Origin: Sphaerosporella brunnea
Lineage: Eukaryota > Ascomycota > Pezizomycetes > Pezizales > Pyronemataceae
DNA length: 64,000 nt
Direction: 5' to 3'
Assembly (NCBI GenBank): GCA_008704415.1
Contig: VXIS01000118.1
Coordinates: forward strand, 1 to 64,000
Each line of letters starts with the position of its first letter. Position 1 is the first letter of the stretch. Shown in pieces: positions 44,107 to 55,039 of the stretch. A model generated the notes under the pieces. The model was not told where the DNA came from and did not search any database. It saw only the letters and a program-made list of their open reading frames with translations. Made by a program: the position numbers and the translations under genes.

Positions 44107-44442
44107 TACAGCAGGGCCTCGCCGGCTGCGAGGGTGGCTTTGGGCGGCGTATTACCAACATTGGTAGGTTGTGTTAGTCAGTCAGGTGGTGATGGCGAAG
44201 GTGCTTGGTTTCATTCAGGCAGCGGAAGAAAATATGTAGTTGATCACTGTCGGGATGATATGGTTTCGGTGAGACAAGCAATTGCACCAAATCCTGGTCT
44301 TATCTTATTGAGTGCGCAATTCGTCATTCATTCATATCTAACAGTTCCCATTGAGCTGAGAAACGCAAATCCCAAACTCCCAATTCCACTGAGAACAGCA
44401 CTCCAGAGCCCAATTTCAACGCGCGCAGCCATCGCGCATCGG

Positions 44443-45480
44443 TCACCACTCCTTCCGATAGACGCCCAGTACCGGCACCGGTCCCTTGAAGTCCTCCAGC
44501 CGCCACTGGGTGTCAGGAATCTGAACCCATCGACCGTCGACGTACGTCAGCATCTCAACCAAGGTGATGGTGAAACGCGAATTCTCCTCGGTCGCTTCAA
44601 AGCCCTTTGTGACCGTCTGCTCAATCTCGTCGATGAGCGTGGATCCCGGGAACAGTATCTGTTTCATAGTGATGGGGCACGTATGGCGGTTGCGGTGGCA
44701 GGGGCGCCACTCCTGCGTGATGGCGATATACGTGCGCTGCAATTCCTGATCCTTGCCGCCGGTCGCGGGCTTGTGCTCATCAGCCATGTGGCAGTCGGCA
44801 TTGTCAGTTTCTTCCTACTCTGCCACGCTGCCCTGTTTGGCAATGACCCATATCGTGTCTTGCAACAAATCGCCGCCTGGATACTCATGATCCAGATCCA
44901 TGCACCGCAGGAGGTCGGCAGAGAGGTGAGGCGCACCCCGCAATCGCCTCAAGGCGCCAACAAAGCCAATTATGATCTCTCGCAGCTCTGGCAACGTCAA
45001 GTAGGCGATCCGTGGTAGCCGGAATTTGATGGACACACCGGGGAGGAATCTGAAGCAGGCGGTATACAGGGTGTCCGACAATACTGGCTCGCCGGAGACC
45101 TTGAAGCATCCAAACGCGTATGGAAGAGTGCGGGAAACGTGGTCCCAGCTCTCGGCTTCGACTCGGTCGTTGAACATGTCGTACACGACGTCCAGCTCTA
45201 TCTGGAACTTATCCTCGACGGTGATCGCCAGGTCCTGCCACCGGAGGTGTTAGTGCGCTCCAAGAGATGATGCGGAATTACCCACCTCCCAGCTATCGAC
45301 CAGGTCGCGGTCGACATGGTAGACATGGCGTTCCCCCGGCAGCACAAACTTCAGCAATCCTTGCTGAAGACCGGCGTTGATCACTGACGCTTGCCAGCCG
45401 CTGTCGCTGAAGAGAGCTGCTTCGACCAAAGCAGCGCCAACCGTCGGGAGCTTTGCGGATAATGCTTGTGTAGTGGTCAT
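44443..45480 (-). CDS. Unknown spliced gene
   Basis: Exon 1 (45480-45286) encodes MTTTQALSAKLPTVGAALVE through HVDRDLVDSWE. A 51-nt intron (45235-45285, GTGGGT, branch CACTAAC, GGCAG) joins in frame to DLAITVEDKFQIELDVVYDM and AYLTLPELREIIIGFVGALR. A TAG at 44815-44817 stops this at 204 aa. The same frame then stays open as HMADEHKPATGGKDQELQRT and FTITLVEMLTYVDGRWVQIP to 44443. Either a second intron whose length is a multiple of three removes the TAG, or the TAG is a nonsense mutation. No family recognised; composition is that of a soluble host protein. Confidence 0.55.
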
Positions 45481-46139
45481 GGCTACTGCTGATAAGTGAA
45501 GTTGGTTGGAGTTACGGGAGTTAGTTGAGGGGGGAAAGGTGTCGAGGCTGATTGGTGCCCAGGTGGGTTGGTGTTTAGGGTGGCGCACTGAGGGTTCAAT
45601 AAATAGTTATCACTCGGCAACGACCACGCTTTATCACACGGGTTCACAGTATGTGGGTCTTAGGGTTCATCCCCTCTACCACTGAAATCGCTTACTACCA
45701 CTCACTATGGAACTCAGCCCAGAGTGACATAAACACAGGGCTTCATCGACATGAAACAATCTGAGGTGGCGACGGGGGATCGGTTCAGGGTTGAGTTTGG
45801 CGCCCATCTGGATCCGGAAACAGTGAGCAGCATAGAGTTACCTGTACAGTCGCTCGTCTGTTATCAGAGTGTCCGTTTTCGAGAGGAGGGGGTGCGCGAT
45901 TGAACGTATGGTCTTTTTCCGATGTCCACCAGACCCTTATATGATGTCCATGACACCATCCAGCCAGAAGGAAGCCCTTGATGTGAGCATCGACGACCCC
46001 ATGCTGCCTCCGGGAATACCTACCGTGTAGTGTTTGGCATCCTTTAAATCAGATACAGTCGTCGTTGCGTTCAAAATGTTAGGACTGAGATTTCCTGTCT
46101 TAACTGACCGCCTGGTGCGGACAATTTTAATTTTGACAC
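45481..46139. other. Intergenic sequence upstream of the 44-45 kb gene
   Basis: It should hold the promoter of the minus-strand gene starting at 45480. No TATA box or repeat was recognised, and the frames here are short. Confidence 0.3.
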
Positions 46140-46394
46140 CTAACCCTCCGGCACACCGCACCACGCTCGATAGTGGGCCAGTCGCCTGGTGGTAGTCATC
46201 CTAGGCCAGTCAAATACAGAAAACAGAATATCGCAGCAGGTGTAGCCGTTGCCGCAGGCGGCTGACTCTGAATTACAGGTTTTGCAACGCAGGACAAAGC
46301 AGCAGCGCACGTGAAACCACTGGGCATCAATGATATCGCCGGCCCGGGGCACTGACACAAAAGGTTCTTCCGGGTCGACAAACCTCCATCGCAA
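46140..46394 (-). CDS. Possible cysteine-rich exon
   Basis: An open 84-codon stretch directly after a CATAG acceptor-like sequence and ending near a GG|GTTAGG donor-like site. It contains FHVRCCFVLRCKTCNSESAA and CGNGYTCCDILF, eight or more cysteines in 40 residues. No start codon, so it would be an internal or last exon. Family unknown; metal binding or disulphides are possible. Confidence 0.3.
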   Translation of the reverse strand: MRWRFVDPEEPFVSVPRAGDIIDAQWFHVRCCFVLRCKTCNSESAACGNGYTCCDILFSVFDWPRMTTTRRLAHYRAWCGVPEG

Positions 46395-47121
46395 CTATGG
46401 TCTGCGGTCGGCCAGGTAACATTGGCCATATGAATGCCGGCTTACGACTTGCTGTAGGGCGCGGATATGGGTCGAGTGATGGATGGTATAGGGCTGGGTT
46501 CAGGTGGTGTGCCGCTGAGTGCACCTAGCTAGATAGACACCCCAGGTCGAACCCAGCATAGACTTAGACCTCTACATACCACATACTGCCACCCCTCACT
46601 TGCCAGACTAACAAATACCATCGTAACGCCGACCCTGCGCATATAAGTCAGTGGTTGACCACATTTCGGGCTATGATGATCGCATTCAGGCTTCAAGCAG
46701 CGACGACTTCATCGTCAGAGCATGGTCCAAAAAGGCGATCGAAGTCCTTCAAGAGGGCATTTGTGAATACACTGCACGACCTGTGGTAACCATCACTGGT
46801 GCAGGTCGCGATTTAGGGCAACCGGGCAGTTGTCCGCGGAGTGCCGGGTTGCCGAACCTTTTGCGGTGCTGCCGGTACGGGAAACAAAGGGCGTCAATTA
46901 GAATACCCCGTCTCTCTCAGCCACCTCTGCGATCGCATATTTCAGAAAATGTGTCACTAAAAAGCAGTGCACTGTCTGCACGTGCCCTACAGAACACGCG
47001 TTTGGTCGGGTCAATTCATGTTGCCATTGATATACACAATGATTTGCAGTATACTACGTCGCAGCATTTATCGATAACACCGCTCTCTGCCCCTTCATGT
47101 CCTCACGAATACAACCACCAT
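46395..47121. other. No supported gene
   Basis: A plus-strand frame at 46651-47205 exists but overlaps the 3' end of the kinase gene antisense and has no motif. Confidence 0.3.
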
Positions 47122-49244
47122 TTATGCATCGCACAAAGCCATCCGCTGCACACCCGCCACGACTGGTTCACTGACTTCGCCGTCGTCCGCCGGTGCCTGA
47201 ACTGACGCGCTACTATTAGACCGCGCATAGTCCGGCACACCGGGGCCGCGCAGCGTCTTGATGAAGTTGCTCAGTCCGCGCAATTTGCCGACATCCTCAT
47301 TTTCAGCAGCAGTCACAAACGGGCTCCACACGTCGCAGGAGCTGAGATCCTTCCAGAGGCGCACGATGCGGTCGTGCTCATCGGTGTCCAGGTCCATTAC
47401 CTTGCAGGAAACGAAGTGGCGGAATGACGTCGGGAACAAGACCGCATTGACCAGAAGAATGAAAGCGTGATAGTCGTCTGCGGGTGCTGGCAGGTACGGT
47501 TTTTCCCCGTTGCGGAGCAGCCTGGGCGGGCAACACAGGAAGCCTCCCTGGTAAACAACGTTTTGGTCACCGGCGCGGATCTCAATGGCGCTACCTAAGT
47601 CAACCAGCACGCCGTGACACTCGTTGACCACCACAATGTTGTCCCACCGCACGTCGCGGTGGACGATGTTTTGTTCGTGGAGCCATTCCAGTGCCTGCAG
47701 CACATCCTCGAGAACACAGCGTGCTAGGAGCGGAGCACGATGAAGCTCGGCGGGATTGGCTGGCACGCCGACAGGCAGCATCCCATACTCCAGGTAGTCC
47801 TTAGTGTAGTACACCAATTGTGGCAGAGATGGGGGCGAATTGTGGCCTATTTTGTCGAGTATGGCAATCTCGGAGCGAAGCGTCAGTGGGCAGCCCGGTG
47901 CGGCACGCTTGACGCAAATAGTTGTGATCAGACCGCCGGCGCGATCGGTGTATGTGCCATTGGGAGTGGCAGGTAGCATCCACCGCCATTTGCGCACCGC
48001 CAACGGACGCGGCATCTGAAATTGGCCCACCGTTGAAGTCCGGGTCATGCCAAGGTGGTTCACGATTCGGCCAAGCTCCTTGCTGAATCCGGGCTTCAGC
48101 GGCTGCTCTAGTTCATCGTCGATCAACAGACGGAGATGCCTGAGCGCAGTCGTCCAGTCGACGGGCGCGAAGTGGGTAATTTTGAATTGCCCAAATGGTG
48201 CGCGCTCGAGGACAACGAAAATGCTGCAGTCAACATTAGACACCATGCCCGTGAAGCGTTTACGCCTCGTCTGTGCACGTGCGACGTTGTACATGTAACC
48301 GAGCAACTGGCCCAGGGATGCGTTGTCGAGCAATGTGTACTTCGGCTTCATCTCCAAAACAGTGCACACATAGGCAGCGTGAGCAACATTGATCGCGGGC
48401 GAGCAAACGCATATATCCGGTGATCGGTCCTTATGCAGGAACCTGCCAGCGTGTGTGTCGAAAACCTGGGCGCGGTCCTTCGGTAGAATTTTGCTCAACA
48501 GGCGGCAAATCGGTTGATATCCCTCCATTTCACCATCATATGTTGCGGCGAGCTCATTTGCCTCTTTGGTCAACGCTTTGGACAGGCTCTCGGACGGCGC
48601 TTCCAAAACGTCAGCAATTTCGTTGGCGTGACCGTCGGCCACGGCCCGCGTCCATAGTGCAGCCTTGGTCGTGTAATCTGGTACTGTCAGCGGAAATCCA
48701 GGCAGATGCCATAGCCAACCACGACTCACCAAAGTTGACTTCCTCCCCAGTCCTGTCCGCTGGCCGGTAATGGTTTTCCAGTTTGACAGTCTGCTCGCGC
48801 AACCGAACCTTCAGATCCTGTGCTTCATTTCTCGAGATCAATAGTTTTGTCTCGAGCTCCGCCTTAGCCATCTTAAAGCTGCTCCTCTCCTTCTCGAACT
48901 CAGCTTTGGAGATCAGTATTTGTTTCTCGAGCTCCGCCTTGGCCATCTCAAAGCTGCTCCTCTCCTCCGACTTCTCAACCGCAATCTTGTCGAACGCAGC
49001 CCTGTCCTTAGCTCTGGCGTTTCTGAATGCAGCCACGATCGGTGCAAGCACCAGCTGTTCGAGTCTTGATCGCTGCTTGTCAATCGGGCAAATTTTCATG
49101 TTGAGTTCTTTGAAATCATCGTAGGCTGCACCAAGTCAATAACAACGCCCGATGTCAGCGTCAAACAAGAGGGGTCGCACCTTCGTAAACAACATTCAAT
49201 AGTTCGTTGGTTACAACGTCATCGCTCCCTAGCACCGCCGACAT
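47122..49244 (-). CDS. Coiled coil + PD-(D/E)xK-like + protein kinase, 673 aa
   Basis: Three exons (49244-49181, 49125-48730, 48683-47122) with introns of 55 nt (49126-49180) and 46 nt (48684-48729, donor GTGAGT). The join is 2022 nt, in frame, with no stop. Residues 22-55: YDDFKELNMKICPIDKQ, RLEQLVLAPIVAAFRNARAK; 55-130: coiled coil with duplicated MAKAELE units. About 225-275: SPDICVCSP followed by VLEMKPKYTLL and LGQLLGYM, spaced like a PD...ExK...Q nuclease core. About 405-620: kinase with TICVKRA (Lys), LRSEIAIL (Glu), IVHRDVRWDNIVVV (catalytic loop), VLVDLGSA (DLG for DFG). The glycine loop is not obvious. Nuclease-like plus kinase order recalls fungal FunK1 and crinkler-type proteins. 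The start was chosen at 49244 because exon 1 then splices cleanly. Confidence 0.7.
48684..48729 (-). other. Intron 2 of the kinase gene
   Basis: 46 nt, GTGAGT...GACAG. Removal joins GEEVNF to VPDYTTKAALW, both conserved-looking; retention would stop the frame at about 48611. Confidence 0.7.
49126..49180 (-). other. Intron 1 of the kinase gene
   Basis: 55 nt, GTGCGA...TGCAG, with CTGAC. It contains an in-frame TGA and joins ELLNVVYE to AYDDFKELN. Confidence 0.65.
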
Positions 49245-50772
49245 CTCGGAAGCTGCCGATGGTGTACTGGGGGCGAGGTTTCGGTTTCGCGGCGCTGAAG
49301 GTGTTGAAAAGTGTTGTACTGGTAGCGGTTGGTGTTCGCTGTGTTGGCTGACTATTGCTTGGATGTTGATGAAGCCCTTCTTATGAACTTGCATCTGGTC
49401 TACCCCAAGCCCTAGCTTGGTGAGTGATCTGGTGTGCTTTCAGACATGAGATATAACCCCTTCATGTCATTCCCTCAAGCCCACGGGATGAAACCGCTTG
49501 TGTAGTCATCTCGGGTAGTTCCTGCGTGTTCCGGTGAACTGTTTCCACCATCTTAACGACCAATACTCTGTTCCCGCTTGATTCGCTGACCGGTGGATCA
49601 TACATTTTGCAATGAACACACGTCCAAATTCATCCAAGCCAAGGGTACAGGGGCGTAGTTGTATTTTCGCTGCTTTTCTCTATACATCGCCGCCTGTGTC
49701 AGGCTGTTCAGGTGGTCAGGGTTTGAAGAGGAGGCTCAGACGGGGATATTCTGGACTGAACCTCCAGGATATGGTGTGGGAAAAGAATGGCTGAACCATG
49801 AGTGGATAAAAGCTGAACTGAGCGCATAGCGATGATGCGGCTGATGTCTCACAACATGCGCGAAACCATACAGACTTAGATGCGTTTGCGACCTCCCTGC
49901 ACAGCGCAGAAAAAGCGAACATATGAGATACAAAAATGTCATCTCTATCACCCCATATTGCGGCACTCAGGTAAATCATGTCAGGACCATAGAAAAAACG
50001 GCAGGTGAAAAATAACAAGGAGTGTGTGGAACCAAAAGAAGAGTGATATCTCACGATTACGAGGGGAGCCCAATGCCGTTGGTGGGCAGTGAAAATGGCG
50101 GCCGTCGGACGGTAGTTTATCTCAGGGTGAAGCACGAGTGCAAGTGAGCGAGAACACCAAAACCTCACGGACCGAGAATTGATTGATTGTTTGGAACCCG
50201 ATGCGTTCGAAAAGCCCTGCTATCCGAGTTTATGACATAAACCCGAGAACAATGTGAACCATTTTGAGAGAAGACTCCTCGCAAACGAGCTCACGGAAGG
50301 ATGGGAGGTGTCGGCCGATCAAAGATGTGTAAAGTGAAGTCTCAATTCCCCCCGAACGACAGCCAGAACCCCCAATCTATACAATGAACGAGCTCCACTG
50401 ACCGAACCCCATGGACCGACAGAGAAAAGAGAACCAACAGGAAAAAGAGCAAAACATATCGTCAAAGAAAGCAAGCGGACAAAGAGAGCAAACACAATCA
50501 ACAACAACGACACTGACTTGTCGTCGCTCGGCTGTGGGAGGCCGGGCCTCAAACAACTCCTCCCAACGCACCCCCAGGCACGCCCCCAAAGCCTCAAAAA
50601 CAACAGCTGCAAAAGAGAAAACACATCTCAAGATAGCCTAGGAAAATGAAAATGAAAACCGCATCATGGTTTCCCCAAATATACTCACACCCAAAGGTCC
50701 TCCAACCAAAACACCACCCGAAATCCATTGAACCTCCGCGCATATTCTGCCGCATGGGAATAGCCTTTTTAC
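49245..50772. other. No supported gene
   Basis: A 150-codon minus-strand frame (49716-50168) is rich in Phe, Ser and Cys but shows no family motif. The first part should hold the promoter of the kinase gene. Confidence 0.35.
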
Positions 50773-51790
50773 TAGTGATGGACACGAGCCGGCTCGTCAG
50801 ATTTCCGCACTCGGCTCGTGGGCTCGAGCCATGCAACGGTTTAAGGCACGAGGGAAACGATTGGTGGGACTCTGTAGATTCCATAAGCGTTTACAAGCCA
50901 TCAATCGGAGATGTCTGACAGCCCTGAGGAGGAGTTCAAAGCGGCCTCGGCAGCTGAATCTGCCCCCTCCGGGGCGTCATGGTCACTATTGCTCTCCGGC
51001 CCGGCCCCGTCTCCCGCAATGTCCTCACGATGTCTGGCTGAAGGGTCCGCCGCGGTGTCTTCATGTTCATACCCCCACTTTTCCCATGGCTGGATGTCAG
51101 TTTGCTTCAACCAATGCTTAAGCAGCAACAACGTGCTGCTGGACTCCTCCAGCAGACGGTTCCGCTTTTTTGTGATGATATCGCCAGCACTGCATCGTTG
51201 ATCAGCGGATGTGGGCAAGCGTGGCTCGGCAAAATTCAAACGCGAGTACTAGTACTTTGCTCAGAGCCTGATACTTACGCCATTGCCCGCTTTTTTTCCT
51301 ATAGAACGCCTGCATGACAACGTCCTCTTCGTCCGCCGGACCCAGAGACTCGGAAGGCGTCTGCTGACCCCGGGTCGGATCCAGGCTGGAGCCATGGCTA
51401 GAAGCGACCGCTGACATGCTCCGATTATATAGGGATATGCGGTGACAAATTGAGAGAACCGGTGATGAAGTTGCGGCGGTGGCGGCGGTGGGGCGATTGT
51501 AGGAGGTGCGATGGTAGGTAGGTGGTTAATGTGTTGTCTGTCTGAAGCCGCAACGTACTATTTACAAGATGAACCCAACCCGACTCGCGACATCCCCCCT
51601 CGCTCTGAATCCAACCCCACGTTTCCAACCCTACAGCGATGGTGGGGTGGGTTGGGATGGTCCCGCTTGCGTGATATCTGAGACCAGGCACGTCCACAAA
51701 ACGAACACAATTCTATGTAAAAGCTCGAGCCGGCTCGAGTCGAGCCAATGGTAGGCTGCCTCGAGCCGGTTCGGCTCGTGTCCGTCACTA
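50773..51790 (-). mobile_element. hAT element with target duplication, internally deleted
   Basis: The ends TAGTGATGGACACGAGCC and the complement of the right end, TAGTGACGGACACGAGCC, are followed by GGCTCGAG-type subterminal motifs. The flanking octamers CTTTTTAC (50765-50772) and CTTTTTAG (51791-51798) agree at 7 of 8. It lies immediately downstream of the copia RNase H end. It holds only the first and last pieces of a hAT transposase gene. The orphan end at 4554 belongs to the same family. Confidence 0.85.
50901..51417 (-). pseudogene. hAT transposase remnants (first exon and C-terminus)
   Basis: The start at 51417 gives MSAVASSHGSSLDPTRGQQT ... DEEDVVMQAFYRKKSGQW, ending at a perfect donor GTAAGT (about 51283). 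The second piece, 51239-50901, holds the hAT C-terminal signature CSAGDIITKKRNRLLEESSS and TLLLLKHWLKQTD. The zinc finger and catalytic core are missing. Direct splicing between the two pieces does not keep frame, so it is not a short functional protein. Confidence 0.75.
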
Positions 51791-51815
51791 CTTTTTAGAC
51801 GACACCAAGCTTTGA

Positions 51816-53880
51816 TCAGTAGACGCGGTGTGCTGAAAGGGGGAAGAGCTTCGTGAAACCATCGGCGATCATCTCAGTAATGGAAACGTGGACCAAGTCA
51901 ATATGACTATTGTGCACGAGGTCGGCCGCAACGTAGAATTTAGTCGCTATATGAGCAACCACTGTTCCTCTATTCACCCGGTTGCGCAACGACGGCACCA
52001 TGGCTTCATTGTCGCCGTCTAGAATCGTCGTGTAACGTGCCATGGAGCTCCTGGCAGAGATGTGGAGTCCCATCATCCTCACACATCCGACACCAAAGGC
52101 CTAATACTCGGCATCGGTGGTACGATGCGCGGTGGATTTCTGCTTCTTGGAGCGCCAGCCAATGGCGCCAGCTCCATACATCATGAGATAGCCTGAGGTT
52201 GAGCGGTAGTCATCCCTGGATAATGCATAGTCCGCATTGCCAGCTCTCCAGCTGCTCCCAAACGAACGCGAAGATTTATCGTAGCAGCAAGGCAGCTGAG
52301 CAATCGATCCATAGCTTCAATATGGCTGACCCCGGGGTCCGATGAGAAGCGACTGAGCACTGCAACGGCGAAGCAGATGTCCAGACAGGTCTAAGTCATC
52401 AGATACATGACACTGGCGAGCTTGCTCTGGTAGAGAGCCTTATCGCAGGCCTCCTCTCCAGACAGCGAGCGGCGGACCATCTTCTTCCAGAGGTCCTTCA
52501 CATCCATGGGGGTACCGATCGGCTTGACATCTCCCATTCCAAAGCGTTCAAGCACATTCTCAACATATGCATGCTGAGATAGATAGACAAAACCACCACC
52601 TCGGTCGAACTGCATTCCCAAATAGAAGGAGGCTTGTCCGAGATCGTGCATATCAAACCGGGCCGTCATGCACTGGTTGAGATCGTCGATCAGGGTCAGC
52701 GAACCCATCATGAGCATGTCATCCACTTACACGGAGGGAATAAGAGTCGTGTTGCCCTTGAGTAAGACAAAGAATCCACCATCGACGCGGGATGCGATGA
52801 AACCCAGCTCAACCAAAACGCTCCGGAGCGTGTGATACGACGCATGTGGCGATTGCTTCAATCCGTAGAGTGACCTGACAAGCTTCCACACACATATGTC
52901 GCGGTTTGCTTTGCCTTTAAGATGCTCGCAACCATCTTCCAACAAAGGCTGTCCGCACATACATTTGGTAGATATCCAGCCCATACTTGACGGCATAGGC
53001 GAGGGCCAGCAGAACATGGCTCATACGAGCAGTTGGGGTGTAGGTTTCTCCAAAGTCAACACCCGGAACCCCTTTCCGTTGAGCCTCCTCGGACGACAGC
53101 TTGTGCTTTGTAGCGTACGACTTCGCCCGCTGCATTAATTTTCAGTGCAAACGCCCAATCAGAGCCAAGTACTTTTGGTTCCTCCGATGGCTTCTCAATC
53201 TCGTCATAGACTTCATGCTTGTCGATAGCATCAAGTTCCTCCACCATGGCGGTTTCCCACCGGCAGGACTGCCAATAGACCGGCCAGTCCGGGTTTCGGT
53301 GCGATCTGAACCCGTTTGAATTAAACGGGCTTTCGAAATTGAAGCCCGTTTGGACCAGGCATTTTAGTCCGAGATCCAGGTGCCCACGGGCGCCGGATAG
53401 GGAAAGTTCACGTGATATGTGGGCGTCCGCCGGGCCCGCCAGGCAGCCGAACTATCTACCGTTGCTTTAAATAACAAAAGAACCTGAACTATGCCCTGAC
53501 ATTCCGCTCTCGCTCCACCCAACATGCGCCGCTTATTCCATCTCCGCCGCCCGTGGTTCTAAATCGCACAACATACGGTCAGGGATGTGGCGGATTTAGT
53601 CACTTCGTCTGATCCGAGATTCCCCGATGATCAGCATGATCGACATACCTGCAGACCGGCGCCCCCCGGCGCTTGTCAGGCATCCAGGCTTCGAAAATCT
53701 CGCCCGGAACCTATCCGACAAGGGTGACACGCAGCCCGACCCGGCCCGCTTTGTGGGGCCCCATTTGCCCCACGGGCCGGCCGGTCTATTGGCACCCCTG
53801 CCCACCGGTCTTGGTCCGCCCGCGGATAGTGTTGCCCATGACCTGTGATGGGTTGGCAACGCTTGACTTTGTACACTGAC
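51816..53880 (-). pseudogene. Copia pol: reverse transcriptase and RNase H, broken
   Basis: From right to left: ITGHGQHYPRADQDRW, a hAT insertion (53264-53800), ETAMVEELDAIDKHEVYDEI and VLGSDWAFALKINAAG (RT fingers), a frameshift near 53080, VDFGETYTPTARMSHVLLAL, another frame change near 52950, KLVRSLYGLKQSPHASYHTL, then the palm motif where YVDD reads stop-VDD (TAA at about 52726), MDDMLMMGSLTLIDD, FYLGMQFDRGG, and the RNase H tail SHIDLVHVSITEMIADGFTK. Integrase and Gag are not present to the right. It is clearly non-functional. Confidence 0.85.
53264..53800. mobile_element. CAGGG-family hAT MITE with perfect target duplication
   Basis: 537 bp: CAGGACTGCCAATAGACCGG to GGCCGGTCTATTGGCACCCCTG, flanked by identical octamers CCCACCGG at 53256-53263 and 53801-53808. 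Removing the element and one octamer joins the copia pol frame without a shift (...DQDRW then ETAMVEE...). Subfamily 2, inverted relative to 59395-60059. Confidence 0.95.
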
Positions 53881-54653
53881 TTCTGACCAAAAAAGCGTGA
53901 CCTAAGTTATAACTTTGTTCATGACTGCCGTTCATAAGTCTGAATAGAGTTCCCCACCATGGAAGGCGAGGCGCCGAGGGCGCAGGCCTGAGCAGCCTTG
54001 ACGGTGATGCTAATAAGACTTCAAGCCCCACCGTACAGTGGGAAGTTTATGTCTTCTAGAGAATAAAGACCGCCAAAACCCGCCACTTGTAAGGGCCCAG
54101 TGTGTTTTCATCAATTTGTCCATGCTCAGTCCCCTTTCGTCCTATCCATGTCCGCCTCCTAGGTACTTGATCAGTGCCTTCAGAACTTGGGTGTAGTCCC
54201 CAAGGCCATATCCTGGATGGAGTCATCTGCCGCCGCCGAGCCAGCTTCCTCCAGCTCCAGTCTCCAGCCCGCCGCCGCCGCCGAGATTAACGCCAAGGGA
54301 ATTGCCGAGCACACTGCCGAGCCATCTGCTGTATATATAGGGACGAGTCCAGGTGATGCTTAGCTGACAACGAACAATGGTTCCCAAAGGTGGCCCAAGA
54401 AAGAAGCTTGGCGCTCATATATACTTGTGTTTCTTCATGGCCGGCCAGGCGGAAGATCCTAGAGTCAGAATGCCCACCATCGGTGGTAACATTTGAAGCT
54501 GACCTGGAACCGGCTATGGAGAACATTAACATTGGCTGCAGGCGCGATTGCTGCTGAGTGATGTCTAAAACCTTGCAGAAAAAATAGGTTGTCGGAGTAG
54601 GCCTTACAACCTTGAGTGTTCATGGGTCCGATTGCATTCAACCTGACATCAAA
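53881..54653. other. No supported gene
   Basis: The sequence between the copia pol remnant and the tRNA-like element holds only short frames. The copia similarity fades at about 53880. Confidence 0.35.
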
Positions 54654-54742
54654 AAGCCCCCATGGCCCAGCGGTATAAACTGCCGGGTAGGACTGGTACC
54701 CCTTCACAGCTGAGGTGCCCCGGTTCGAGTCCTGGGGCTTCC
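54654..54742 (+). tRNA. tRNA-like sequence (class II, Ser-type?), degenerate
   Basis: Exact Pol III boxes: A box TGGCCCAGCGG (54663) and B box GGTTCGAGTCC (54722). Stems that form: D stem GGC/GCC, anticodon stem GGGTA/TACCC around loop GGACTGG, a variable arm CTTCA/TGAGG, and a T arm with one mismatch. The loop lacks U33 and the acceptor stem is poor (AAGCC/GGCTT at best), so this is more likely a tRNA pseudogene or the head of a SINE than a working tRNA. A T-run at about 54773 could terminate Pol III. Confidence 0.45.
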
Positions 54743-55039
54743 TCGCCGCCCCCTACACGCCTGGGAGCGGAAGGTTTTTGTTGCCGTTGCTTTTTTCCAG
54801 GTTTTATGGCCTGAGTGCGTGGACATTTTATTAATTTTGTCGTGCATTTCTTTTGTTTTCTTTGTGGCCTGGTTGCAAGGGGCGGTGCGGAGTTGAATGG
54901 TGGGTTATCGAGGGTGGGTGCGGGCAGAGTGAGGGCGCATGTCCGCACTCCTTACGCCAGCCCACTGCCCCGGGTCCGCCCTGGACAGACCCCAGTTTTC
55001 GTTGCTGGGCCGCCGACGATACTCTACAGCCATTCGCAC

